Shown one piece after another: positions 43,988 to 52,464 of a stretch of 64,000 nt of DNA. Position numbers and translations under genes: made by a program. Every line of letters starts with the position of its first letter. Within the stretch, counting starts at the first letter, position 1. Source of the stretch: Aurantibacter aestuarii (GTDB lineage Bacteria; Bacteroidota; Bacteroidia; Flavobacteriales; Flavobacteriaceae); NCBI RefSeq assembly GCF_003008425.1, contig NZ_PXOQ01000019.1:22936-86935 (forward strand), read 5' to 3'. The notes below the pieces were generated by a model. It had not been told where the DNA came from and made no database searches. It saw nothing but the letters and a program-made list of their open reading frames with translations.

Positions 43988-44059
43988 GCCGGTGTAGCTC
44001 AGGGGTAGAGCGTTTCCTTGGTAAGGAAGAGGTCACGGGTTCAAATCCCGTCATTGGCT
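43988..44059 (+). tRNA. tRNA-Thr (GGT)
   Basis: The acceptor stem GCCGGTG pairs with CATTGGC (two G-U pairs). The anticodon GGT is closed by TTCC/GGAA, and the T-loop is GTTCAAA. Last tRNA before tuf. Confidence 0.96.
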
Positions 44060-44114
44060 CAATAATTATTATTACACTAATATTATTATATAACTAAGAT
44101 TAAATTATTTAAAC

Positions 44115-45302
44115 ATGGCAAAGGCAAATTATGATCGTTCGAAACCACACTTAAACGTAGGTACGATTGGACACGTAGATCACGGTAAAACAACTCTTAC
44201 AGCTGCTATTACTAAAGTGCTAGCAGATAAAGGATTTTCAGAAGCTTCTGCTTTTGATCAAATTGATAACGCGCCAGAAGAAAAAGAGCGTGGTATTACA
44301 ATTAACTCTTCACACGTAGAGTATCAAACTGCAAATCGTCACTATGCACACGTAGACTGTCCAGGTCACGCCGATTACGTAAAGAACATGGTTACTGGTG
44401 CTGCTCAAATGGATGGTGCTATCTTAGTAGTTGCTGCTACAGATGGTCCTATGCCACAAACACGTGAGCACATCTTATTAGGTCGTCAGGTAGGTATTCC
44501 TCGTATCGTTGTTTTCTTAAACAAAGTAGATATGGTGGATGATGAAGAGCTTTTAGAGTTAGTTGACATGGAAGTTAGAGATTTATTATCTTTCTATGAG
44601 TATGATGGAGATAATGGTCCTGTAATTTCTGGTTCTGCTTTAGGTGCTTTAAATGGAGAAGAGAAATGGGTTGATACAGTATTAGAGCTTATGGAAGCTG
44701 TAGATACTTGGATTGAAGAGCCTATTCGTGATATGGATAAGCCATTCTTAATGCCAATTGAAGATGTATTCTCTATTACTGGTCGTGGAACTGTAGCAAC
44801 AGGTCGTATCGAAACTGGTATCGCTAAAACTGGAGATCCAGTAGAGATTATTGGTATGGGTGCAGAGAAATTAAACTCTACAATTACCGGAATTGAAATG
44901 TTCCGTCAAATATTAGATAGAGGTGAAGCTGGTGATAATGCTGGTATCTTATTAAGAGGTATTGAGAAGTCTCAAATCTCAAGAGGTATGGTTATCGTTA
45001 AGCCAGGTTCTGTAACACCACACGCTAAATTTAAAGCTGAGGTTTACGTTCTTAAGAAAGAAGAAGGTGGTCGTCACACACCATTCCATAATAACTACCG
45101 TCCACAGTTCTACGTACGTACAACTGACGTAACTGGAAACATTGCGCTTCCAGAAGGTGTTGAAATGGTAATGCCAGGTGATAACTTAACAATTACTGTA
45201 GACTTAATCCAACCAATTGCAATGAATATTGGTTTACGTTTCGCTATCCGTGAAGGTGGTAGAACTGTAGGTGCAGGTCAGGTAACTGAAATTTTAGACT
45301 AA
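44115..45302 (+). CDS. tuf: Translation elongation factor Tu
   Basis: The 395-residue GTPase has G1 GHVDHGKT (residues 19-26), switch region [15 protein letters not shown]3 [13 protein letters not shown]4 NKVDM and G5 SGSALGAL. Beta-barrel domains 2 and 3 are complete to [14 protein letters not shown]. It delivers aminoacyl-tRNA to the ribosomal A site. The start lies 1 bp after the AT-rich 13-mer TAAATTATTTAAA; no Shine-Dalgarno is present, as usual in this phylum. It lies between four tRNA genes and tRNA-Trp, all likely processed from one transcript. Confidence 0.99.
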   Translation: MAKANYDRSKPHLNVGTIGHVDHGKTTLTAAITKVLADKGFSEASAFDQIDNAPEEKERGITINSSHVEYQTANRHYAHVDCPGHADYVKNMVTGAAQMDGAILVVAATDGPMPQTREHILLGRQVGIPRIVVFLNKVDMVDDEELLELVDMEVRDLLSFYEYDGDNGPVISGSALGALNGEEKWVDTVLELMEAVDTWIEEPIRDMDKPFLMPIEDVFSITGRGTVATGRIETGIAKTGDPVEIIGMGAEKLNSTITGIEMFRQILDRGEAGDNAGILLRGIEKSQISRGMVIVKPGSVTPHAKFKAEVYVLKKEEGGRHTPFHNNYRPQFYVRTTDVTGNIALPEGVEMVMPGDNLTITVDLIQPIAMNIGLRFAIREGGRTVGAGQVTEILD

Positions 45303-45323
45303 TACAAATAAAGTTATAAGTCA

Positions 45324-45354
45324 TAAGGTGTTTCGTTTTAAGCGAAACACCTTA
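45324..45354 (+). other. Hairpin between tuf and tRNA-Trp
   Basis: A perfect 12-bp stem TAAGGTGTTTCG / CGAAACACCTTA has a 7-nt loop and no T run behind it. ATAAG/CTTAT may extend it outward. It is more likely a processing signal or mRNA 3'-end stabiliser than a full terminator. Confidence 0.7.
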
Positions 45355-45364
45355 GCTTATATTT

Positions 45365-45437
45365 ACGGGTTTAGCTCAGTTGGTAGAGCACTGGTCTCCA
45401 AAACCAGGTGTCGTGAGTTCGAGTCTCTCAACCCGTG
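45365..45437 (+). tRNA. tRNA-Trp (CCA)
   Basis: The acceptor stem ACGGGTT pairs with AACCCGT. The anticodon CCA lies in a loop closed by CTGGT/ACCAG. The T-arm contains GTTCGAG and the discriminator is G, as in bacterial tRNA-Trp. It lies between tuf and secE, the conserved bacterial position. Confidence 0.97.
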
Positions 45438-45489
45438 CAAAAATTAGTTTTTTAAATTTAATTTTAAAAACTTAAAATAATTAAACGAT

Positions 45490-45687
45490 ATGGCAGGCGT
45501 AGTAAATTATATAAAAGAATCTTTTGGTGAATTAAAAAATAATGTGTCATGGACACCTTGGCCAGAAGCACAGAGATTAACTATTATTGTAGTAGTTTTT
45601 TCTGTAATTTTTTCACTTGTTATTTGGGGAGTTGATACAGTTTTTAGTAAAGTGATTGCAGCTTATTTTAATTTAATAAACGGATAA
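45490..45687 (+). CDS. secE: Preprotein translocase subunit SecE
   Basis: The 65-residue protein has the amphipathic segment VNYIKESFGELKNNVSWTPW. One membrane helix follows (LTIIVVVFSVIFSLVIWGVDTVF), the minimal single-helix SecE. It clamps SecY in the SecYEG channel. It lies between tRNA-Trp and nusG, 6 bp before nusG, the universal order. Confidence 0.96.
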   Translation: MAGVVNYIKESFGELKNNVSWTPWPEAQRLTIIVVVFSVIFSLVIWGVDTVFSKVIAAYFNLING

Positions 45688-45693
45688 ATCGCT

Positions 45694-46248
45694 ATGGCTG
45701 AAGTTTCAGATAAAAAATGGTATGTTGTTAGAGCTGTAAGTGGTCAGGAACATAAAATTAAAACTTACATTGAAAATGAGATTGCACGTTTAGGTATGCA
45801 AGATTATGTTGAAGAGGTTTTAGTTCCTACAGAGAAGGTCGTTCAAATTCGTAATGGTAAAAAGATCAATAAAGAGAAAGTTTACTTTAGCGGATACATC
45901 ATGATTAAAGCAAACTTATCAGGAGAAATACCTCATATCATTAAAGGTATTACAAATGTGATAGGTTTCTTAGGAGCTACAAAAGGAGGAGATCCTTTGC
46001 CATTAAGACAATCTGAGGTTAATAGAATGTTAGGTAAAGTAGATGAGCTTTCTGTAGATACAAACTCTAACGTAGCAATTCCTTATACAGTAGGAGAAAC
46101 TGTAAAAGTTATCGATGGACCATTCAATGGATTTGATGGTACTATTGAAAAAGTAAATGAAGAAAAACGTAAACTTGAAGTAATGGTTAAAATCTTTGGT
46201 CGTAAGACACCATTGGAGTTAAGTTACATGCAAGTAGAAAAAATATAA
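45694..46248 (+). CDS. nusG: Transcription termination/antitermination protein NusG
   Basis: The 184-residue protein has an N-terminal NGN domain (KWYVVRAVSGQEHKIKTYIE, GYIMIKANLSGEIPHIIKG). A C-terminal KOW domain follows (GETVKVIDGPFNGFDGTIEKV). It binds RNA polymerase clamp helices and couples to ribosomal S10 or Rho. It is co-transcribed with secE and the rpl genes. Confidence 0.98.
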   Translation: MAEVSDKKWYVVRAVSGQEHKIKTYIENEIARLGMQDYVEEVLVPTEKVVQIRNGKKINKEKVYFSGYIMIKANLSGEIPHIIKGITNVIGFLGATKGGDPLPLRQSEVNRMLGKVDELSVDTNSNVAIPYTVGETVKVIDGPFNGFDGTIEKVNEEKRKLEVMVKIFGRKTPLELSYMQVEKI

Positions 46249-46267
46249 TAATTGTTACATTAAGATA

Positions 46268-46295
46268 TTTAATCAAGCTTCCAAATTTGATTAAA
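46268..46295 (+). promoter_or_regulatory. Leader hairpin upstream of rplK
   Basis: A perfect 9-bp stem TTTAATCAA (46268-46276) / TTGATTAAA (46287-46295) has a 10-nt loop, 19 bp before the rplK start. In E. coli ribosomal protein L1 represses its operon by binding the rplK leader. This stem is at the right place, but no L1-site consensus could be confirmed. Confidence 0.45.
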
Positions 46296-46314
46296 GTCAA
46301 CTAAATTATTTAAA

Positions 46315-46752
46315 ATGGCAAAAGAATTAGGTAAAGTAGTTAAGTTACAAGTAAGGGGAGGTGCAGCGAATCCGTCGCCACCGGTTGGACCCGCTTTAGG
46401 TGCTGCTGGAGTTAATATTATGGAGTTCTGTAAGCAGTTTAATGCTAGAACACAGGACAAAGCTGGTAAAGTATTACCAGTCGTAATATCTGTTTATAAA
46501 GACAAGTCTTTCGACTTTGTTATTAAAACACCTCCTGCGGCAGTACAATTATTAGAAGCGGCCAAACTTAAGAGTGGATCAGGTGAACCAAACCGAAAAA
46601 AAGTAGCTAAAGTATCTTGGGATCAAATTAAAACCATTGCAGAAGATAAAATGCCAGATTTAAACGCATTTACAATTGAGTCTGCTATGAAAATGATCGC
46701 TGGTACAGCAAGATCAATGGGAATTACTGTAACTGGTAATGCACCAAATTAA
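46315..46752 (+). CDS. rplK: 50S ribosomal protein L11
   Basis: The 145-residue protein has [25 protein letters not shown], the proline-rich GTPase-associated-centre signature. The C-terminal RNA-binding domain ends in [12 protein letters not shown]. It forms the L11/23S rRNA stalk base. The start codon follows directly on TAAATTATTTAAA, the same 13-mer as before tuf. Confidence 0.99.
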   Translation: MAKELGKVVKLQVRGGAANPSPPVGPALGAAGVNIMEFCKQFNARTQDKAGKVLPVVISVYKDKSFDFVIKTPPAAVQLLEAAKLKSGSGEPNRKKVAKVSWDQIKTIAEDKMPDLNAFTIESAMKMIAGTARSMGITVTGNAPN

Positions 46753-46769
46753 TCTACAAAAAAATTAAG

Positions 46770-47459
46770 ATGGCAAGATTAACAAAAAAGCAAAAAGAAG
46801 CTGCAGCTAAAATTGAAAAGGATAAAGTTTATTCTTTAAAAGAAGCTTCAGCCTTAGTAAAAGATATTACTAATACTAAATTTGATGCATCTGTAGATTT
46901 AGCAGTTCGTTTAGGAGTAGATCCTAGAAAAGCTAATCAGATGGTAAGAGGTGTTGTATCTCTTCCTCATGGTACAGGTAAAGACGTTAAAGTTTTAGCA
47001 TTAGTAACTCCAGATAAAGAAGCAGAAGCTAAAGAGGCTGGTGCTGACTATGTTGGACTAGATGAGTATTTAGATAAAATTAAAAGCGGTTGGACAGATG
47101 TTGATGTAATTATCACAATGCCAAGTGTTATGGGTAAATTAGGTCCTTTAGGGCGTGTATTAGGTCCTCGTGGTTTAATGCCAAACCCAAAAACAGGAAC
47201 AGTAACTATGGATATTGCTAAAGCAGTAACTGAGGTTAAAGCTGGTAAAATTGACTTTAAAGTTGATAAAACTGGTATTGTTCATGCAGCAATTGGAAAA
47301 GCATCTTTTAGTGCTGAAAAAATCCAAGAGAATGCAAATGAATTATTAACAACATTAATGAAACTTAAACCAACTGCGGCTAAAGGAGTTTATGTAAAGA
47401 GCATTTTTATGTCTAGTACAATGAGTCCAAGTATAGCTGTAGATCCTAAAATTGGTTAA
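46770..47459 (+). CDS. rplA: 50S ribosomal protein L1
   Basis: The 229-residue protein carries the L1 signature ([40 protein letters not shown]). It forms the mobile L1 stalk at the E site and represses its operon in other bacteria. It lies 17 bp after rplK. Confidence 0.99.
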   Translation: MARLTKKQKEAAAKIEKDKVYSLKEASALVKDITNTKFDASVDLAVRLGVDPRKANQMVRGVVSLPHGTGKDVKVLALVTPDKEAEAKEAGADYVGLDEYLDKIKSGWTDVDVIITMPSVMGKLGPLGRVLGPRGLMPNPKTGTVTMDIAKAVTEVKAGKIDFKVDKTGIVHAAIGKASFSAEKIQENANELLTTLMKLKPTAAKGVYVKSIFMSSTMSPSIAVDPKIG

Positions 47460-47477
47460 TAGTTAAAATACTTTATT

Positions 47478-47993
47478 ATGACAAGAGAAGAAAAATCACA
47501 AGTAATTAAAGACTTAACTGTAGATTTAGGAGAAAACACTAATTTTTATTTAGCAGATATTTCTGGTTTAAATGCAGTTGCTACTTCAAACTTACGCCGT
47601 GCTTGTTTTAAAGCTAACGTACAATTAGCAGTAGTTAAAAATACGCTTTTAGAAAAAGCAATGGAAGCTTCAGATAAAGATTTCGGAGACCTTCCATCTG
47701 TATTAAAAGGAAATACATCTATTATGTATTCTGAAACTGGTAATGCACCAGCTAAGATTATTAAAGAGTTTCGTAAGAAATCAGATAAACCTCTATTAAA
47801 AGGTGCTTTTATTGAAGAAGCTATTTATTTAGGTGATGATAACTTAGAGGCATTAGTTAATATTAAGTCTAGAGAAGAGTTAATAGGAGATGTAATCGGA
47901 TTATTACAATCACCTGCTAAAAATGTGGTTTCTGCGCTTAAATCAAGCGGTGGTAAACTTGCAGGTATTATTAAAACGTTATCTGAGAAATAA
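47478..47993 (+). CDS. rplJ: 50S ribosomal protein L10
   Basis: The 171-residue protein has MTREEKSQVIKDLTVDL, then LRRACFKANVQLAVVKNTLLEKA as the rRNA-binding domain. The C-terminal helix that binds L7/L12 dimers is NVVSALKSSGGKLAGIIKTL. In E. coli the L10-L12 complex autoregulates translation. Only 18 bp separate it from rplA, leaving little room for a leader. Confidence 0.98.
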   Translation: MTREEKSQVIKDLTVDLGENTNFYLADISGLNAVATSNLRRACFKANVQLAVVKNTLLEKAMEASDKDFGDLPSVLKGNTSIMYSETGNAPAKIIKEFRKKSDKPLLKGAFIEEAIYLGDDNLEALVNIKSREELIGDVIGLLQSPAKNVVSALKSSGGKLAGIIKTLSEK

Positions 47994-48057
47994 GATAACA
48001 CCAAACGTGTACGCACTTTACAATTAAAATAAAATTAAAAATTAAAACGGTAGAAAA

Positions 48058-48432
48058 ATGGCAGATTTAAAAGATTTCGCAGAACAATTAGTTAACTTAT
48101 CAGTAAAAGAAGTAAATGAGTTAGCAACTATATTAAAAGATGAGTATGGTATCGAGCCTGCTGCAGCAGCAGTAGTAGCTGGTCCAGCTGCTGGTGGTGG
48201 AGACGCTGCTGGAGAAGAAAAGTCTGAATTTGATGTAGTATTAAAAGCTGCTGGTGGTTCTAAATTAGCAGTAGTAAAATTAGTTAAGGAATTAACTGGT
48301 TTAGGTCTTAAAGAAGCTAAGGAATTAGTTGATGGAGCACCAAGCAACGTTAAAGAAGGTGTTGCTAAAGACGAAGCTGAAGCTTTAAAAGCTCAGTTAG
48401 AAGAAGCAGGAGCTGAAGTAGAGCTTAAGTAA
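48058..48432 (+). CDS. rplL: 50S ribosomal protein L7/L12
   Basis: The 124-residue protein has an N-terminal dimerisation domain ([20 protein letters not shown]) and an Ala/Gly-rich hinge. The C-terminal factor-binding domain is [42 protein letters not shown]. It recruits translational GTPases. Two hairpins lie between it and rpoB. Confidence 0.99.
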   Translation: MADLKDFAEQLVNLSVKEVNELATILKDEYGIEPAAAAVVAGPAAGGGDAAGEEKSEFDVVLKAAGGSKLAVVKLVKELTGLGLKEAKELVDGAPSNVKEGVAKDEAEALKAQLEEAGAEVELK

Positions 48433-48455
48433 GCTTACTTAATAATTTTTACAAA

Positions 48456-48536
48456 GGTTTAGGTCTGGAGCATTGGCTCTAAGACCTAAACCATTTGTCG
48501 TATATAGCAATGAGCTATATAAATCACTTTTTTTTT
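48456..48536 (+). promoter_or_regulatory. Tandem hairpins with T9 tract between rplL and rpoB (putative attenuator/processing site)
   Basis: Hairpin 1 pairs GGTTTAGGTCT (48456-48466) with AGACCTAAACC (48482-48492), with further GAGC/GCTC pairing inside. Hairpin 2 pairs TATATAGC (48501-48508) with GCTATATA (48514-48521) and is followed after 6 bases by nine T residues (48528-48536). rpoB starts 20 bp later. The position matches the partial attenuator and RNase III site known between rplL and rpoB in E. coli. Confidence 0.65.
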
Positions 48537-48556
48537 AATCAAAATTTCGTCCATTG

Positions 48557-51500
48557 ATGTTAGTAACACAAGCTGAAAGATTAAATTTCTCGTCTATTGT
48601 AAATAGAACAGAGTATCCAGATTTTATGGATATTCAGATCAAATCCTTCCAGGATTTTTTCCAGTTAGAAACTAAATCCGATGAAAGAGGAGATGAAGGG
48701 TTATACAATACCTTCATGGAAAACTTTCCAATTACAGACACACGTAATCAATTCGTATTAGAATTTTTAGATTACTTTATTGATCCACCTCGATATGCTA
48801 TTGAAGAATGTATAGAGAGAGGTCTTACATACAGCGTTCCCCTTAAAGCAAGGTTAAAGTTATACTGTACAGATCCTGAGCATGAGGATTTTGAAACTAT
48901 TGTTCAAGATGTGTATTTAGGGACTATTCCTTACATGACACAAAGTGGTACGTTTTGTATTAATGGTGCAGAGCGTGTAGTTGTTTCTCAGTTACACCGA
49001 TCTCCAGGTGTGTTTTTCGGTCAATCTTTTCACGCGAATGGAACTAAGTTATATTCTGCCAGAGTTATTCCTTTTAAAGGGTCTTGGATAGAATTTGCTA
49101 CCGATATCAATCAAGTAATGTATGCTTATATTGATAGAAAGAAAAAGCTACCTGTAACAACATTATTTAGAGCAATTGGTTTTGAAAGAGATAAGGATAT
49201 TTTAGAAATATTCGATCTTGCTGAAGAAATCAAAGTGTCTAAGTCTGGTCTTAAAAAATACATTGGACGTAAATTAGCAGCTCGTGTATTAAATACATGG
49301 CATGAAGATTTCGTAGATGAAGATACTGGTGAAGTAGTTTCTATTGAGCGTAATGAAATTGTTTTAGATCGTGATACGGAACTAGACAAAGAAAATATTG
49401 AAGAAATTTTAGAAGTTGGTGTAAAAACTATTTTACTTCACAAAGAAGTGTCTCAGCAAGGTGATTATGCTATAATTCATAATACACTTCAAAAGGATCC
49501 TACAAACTCTGAAAAAGAAGCTGTAGAACATATTTACCGTCAATTACGTAACGCAGAGCCGCCAGATGAGGAAACTGCACGTGGTATTATTGACAAATTA
49601 TTCTTTAGTGATCAACGTTATTCTTTAGGAGAAGTTGGACGTTACAGAATGAATAAAAAATTAGGTTTAGATATTGGTATGGATAAGCAAGTGCTTACCA
49701 AAGAAGATATCATTACCATTATAAAATATTTAATTGAGTTAATTAACTCTAAAGCAGAGATTGATGATATTGATCACTTATCTAACCGTCGTGTTAGAAC
49801 AGTAGGAGAGCAATTGTCTTCTCAGTTTGGTGTTGGTTTAGCTCGTATGGCTCGTACTATTCGTGAGCGTATGAATGTACGTGATAACGAAGTATTTACA
49901 CCAATAGATTTAATTAATGCGAAGACGTTATCGTCTGTAATTAATTCTTTCTTCGGTACGAACCAGTTATCTCAGTTTATGGATCAAACAAATCCATTAG
50001 CAGAGATTACGCACAAACGTCGTTTATCTGCATTAGGACCAGGAGGTTTATCTCGTGAAAGAGCAGGTTTCGAGGTTCGTGACGTTCACTATACACACTA
50101 CGGACGTTTATGTCCAATTGAAACACCAGAAGGTCCAAACATTGGATTAATTTCTTCTCTATCGGTTTATGCTAAAGTGAATTCTATGGGATTCATTGAA
50201 ACGCCATATAGAAAAGTTACTAATGGTGTTGTAGATATTAAAAATGCACCTACTTATTTAAGTGCAGAAGAAGAAGAAGAGAAATTAATTGCACAGGCTA
50301 CTGTTAAAGTAGATGATAATGGTAAAATCTTACATGATAAGGTAATTGCTCGTATGGAAGGTGACTTCCCAGTAATGGATCCTAAAGAAATTCATTATAC
50401 AGATGTAGCACCAAACCAGATTTCATCTATTTCAGCTTCATTAATTCCTTTCTTAGAGCATGATGATGCTAACCGTGCCCTGATGGGATCTAACATGATG
50501 CGTCAGGCTGTACCATTATTAAGACCAGAATCTCCAATTGTAGGAACAGGTCTTGAAAAACAAGTAGCGTCAGATTCTCGTGTATTAATTAATGCAGAAG
50601 GACATGGAGTTGTAGAGTACGTTGATGCTAATGAAATTGTTATCAAATACGAAAGAACAGAGGACGAAGCTAAAGTAAGTTTTGATAGTGATACGAAAAC
50701 TTATCCATTAGTTAAGTTTAGGAAAACTAATCAAGGTACATCTATTAACCTTAAACCAATCGTTCAAAAAGGCGATAAAGTGGTTAAAGGTCAAGTATTA
50801 TGTGAAGGTTATGCAACTCAAAAAGGTGAATTAGCTCTAGGTCGTAACATGAAAGTAGCATTTATGCCATGGAAAGGTTACAACTTTGAGGATGCCATAG
50901 TAATTTCTGAAAAAGTAGTACGTGAAGATATCTTTACGTCTATTCATATAGATGAATATTCTTTAGATGTAAGAGATACGAAGTTAGGTAATGAAGAATT
51001 AACTAACGATATACCAAATGTTTCGGAAGAAGCTACAAGAGATTTAGATGAATTTGGTATGATTCGTATTGGAGCAGAGGTAAAACCTGGAGATATCTTA
51101 ATTGGTAAGATTACACCAAAAGGAGAATCTGACCCAACACCTGAAGAAAAATTATTACGTGCCATATTTGGAGATAAAGCAGGAGATGTTAAAGATGCAT
51201 CTTTAAAAGCTTCGCCTTCTTTACATGGTGTAGTAATTAATAAAAAATTATTCTCTCGTGCAGTTAAAGACAAGCGTAAGAGAGCTCAGGATAAAGAAGA
51301 TATCGCTAAATTAGAGTCTTCTTACCACGTGAAGTTTACAGAATTACAAGATCGTTTAATCGAAAAATTATTCAACATTGTAAATGGTAAAACGGCACAA
51401 GGTATTTTTAATGACTTAGGTGAAGAAGTTTTCCCTAAAGGGAAGAAATTCACTTTAAAGATGTTAAATTCTGTAGACGATTATACGCACTTAACCAGCG

Positions 51501-52369
51501 GTACTTGGACAACAGATGACCATACTAATAAATTAGTTGCAGATTTAATCCACAATTATAAGATTAAAGAAAACGACTTACAAGGAGCGTTACGTCGCGA
51601 GAAGTTTACAATTTCTGTAGGGGACGAATTACCTTCAGGTATTATCAAACTAGCTAAGGTTTACATCGCTAAAAAACGTAAGCTTAAAGTTGGAGATAAA
51701 ATGGCAGGTCGTCACGGTAACAAAGGTATTGTTGCACGTATCGTTCGTCAAGAAGATATGCCTTTCTTAGAAGATGGAACTCCGGTAGATATCGTATTAA
51801 ATCCATTAGGTGTACCATCTCGTATGAACATTGGTCAGATCTATGAAACCGTTTTAGGATGGGCTGGTAAGCAATTAGGACGTAAGTATGCAACACCAAT
51901 TTTTGATGGTGCTACTATCGATCAAATTAATGAACTTACAGATGAAGCTGGAATTCCAAGATATGGTCATACGTATTTATACGATGGAGGAACAGGTCAG
52001 CGTTTCGATCAACCAGCAACTGTTGGGGTGATTTATATGCTTAAACTTGGTCACATGGTAGACGATAAGATGCACGCTCGTTCAATTGGACCATACTCAT
52101 TAATTACGCAGCAACCATTAGGTGGTAAAGCACAATTTGGTGGACAGCGTTTTGGAGAGATGGAAGTTTGGGCACTAGAAGCTTATGGAGCTTCAGCAAC
52201 GTTAAGAGAAATCTTAACGGTGAAATCTGATGATGTGGTTGGTAGAGCTAAAACTTACGAAGCAATCGTAAAAGGCGAGCCAATGCCAGAACCAGGTTTA
52301 CCAGAATCTTTTAACGTACTTATGCACGAATTAAAAGGTTTAGGATTAGATATTAGATTAGAAGAATAA
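48557..52369 (+). CDS. rpoB: DNA-directed RNA polymerase subunit beta
   Basis: From ATG 48557 the product has 1270 residues; an in-frame TTG one codon earlier is ignored. Standard landmarks include [20 protein letters not shown] and [20 protein letters not shown] in the rifampicin region (about residues 465-500). Asp, His and Ser at the main resistance positions are wild type, which predicts a rifampicin-sensitive enzyme. Also seen are [27 protein letters not shown] (catalytic-site Lys residues) and [20 protein letters not shown]. It is separated from rpoC by 95 bp that hold an inverted heptamer array. Confidence 0.99.
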   Translation: MLVTQAERLNFSSIVNRTEYPDFMDIQIKSFQDFFQLETKSDERGDEGLYNTFMENFPITDTRNQFVLEFLDYFIDPPRYAIEECIERGLTYSVPLKARLKLYCTDPEHEDFETIVQDVYLGTIPYMTQSGTFCINGAERVVVSQLHRSPGVFFGQSFHANGTKLYSARVIPFKGSWIEFATDINQVMYAYIDRKKKLPVTTLFRAIGFERDKDILEIFDLAEEIKVSKSGLKKYIGRKLAARVLNTWHEDFVDEDTGEVVSIERNEIVLDRDTELDKENIEEILEVGVKTILLHKEVSQQGDYAIIHNTLQKDPTNSEKEAVEHIYRQLRNAEPPDEETARGIIDKLFFSDQRYSLGEVGRYRMNKKLGLDIGMDKQVLTKEDIITIIKYLIELINSKAEIDDIDHLSNRRVRTVGEQLSSQFGVGLARMARTIRERMNVRDNEVFTPIDLINAKTLSSVINSFFGTNQLSQFMDQTNPLAEITHKRRLSALGPGGLSRERAGFEVRDVHYTHYGRLCPIETPEGPNIGLISSLSVYAKVNSMGFIETPYRKVTNGVVDIKNAPTYLSAEEEEEKLIAQATVKVDDNGKILHDKVIARMEGDFPVMDPKEIHYTDVAPNQISSISASLIPFLEHDDANRALMGSNMMRQAVPLLRPESPIVGTGLEKQVASDSRVLINAEGHGVVEYVDANEIVIKYERTEDEAKVSFDSDTKTYPLVKFRKTNQGTSINLKPIVQKGDKVVKGQVLCEGYATQKGELALGRNMKVAFMPWKGYNFEDAIVISEKVVREDIFTSIHIDEYSLDVRDTKLGNEELTNDIPNVSEEATRDLDEFGMIRIGAEVKPGDILIGKITPKGESDPTPEEKLLRAIFGDKAGDVKDASLKASPSLHGVVINKKLFSRAVKDKRKRAQDKEDIAKLESSYHVKFTELQDRLIEKLFNIVNGKTAQGIFNDLGEEVFPKGKKFTLKMLNSVDDYTHLTSGTWTTDDHTNKLVADLIHNYKIKENDLQGALRREKFTISVGDELPSGIIKLAKVYIAKKRKLKVGDKMAGRHGNKGIVARIVRQEDMPFLEDGTPVDIVLNPLGVPSRMNIGQIYETVLGWAGKQLGRKYATPIFDGATIDQINELTDEAGIPRYGHTYLYDGGTGQRFDQPATVGVIYMLKLGHMVDDKMHARSIGPYSLITQQPLGGKAQFGGQRFGEMEVWALEAYGASATLREILTVKSDDVVGRAKTYEAIVKGEPMPEPGLPESFNVLMHELKGLGLDIRLEE

Positions 52370-52375
52370 ATTAAG

Positions 52376-52461
52376 TCGGCAGTTAGCAGTCATCAGTTAG
52401 CGGTATTTTACTGCAACCAAAAAAGACTGAAGACTGCAAACTGCAAACTGAAGACTATAAA
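52376..52461. repeat. Inverted arrays of 7-bp units (element 2), between rpoB and rpoC
   Basis: Four direct heptamers occupy 52376-52403: TCGGCAG, TTAGCAG, TCATCAG, TTAGCGG. After a 23-bp spacer, five inverted units occupy 52427-52461: CTGAAGA, CTGCAAA twice, CTGAAGA, CTATAAA. On the opposite strand these read TCTTCAG or TTTGCAG, the same T-Y-N-N-CAG pattern as element 1. The array ends 3 bp before the rpoC ATG, so it forms the rpoC translation-initiation region. Confidence 0.8.
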
Positions 52462-52464
52462 GAC

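Noticed and set aside
48042..48347. Ala/Pro/Ser-rich open frame on the minus strand opposite rplL
   Set aside because: It mirrors the Ala/Gly-rich hinge codons of rplL; no promoter, no conserved motif, and rplL is certain.
48501..48536. Full terminator before rpoB
   Set aside because: The stem is short and all A/T except two G-C pairs, sits 6 bases from the T tract, and essential rpoBC has no other clear promoter; partial attenuation is more likely.
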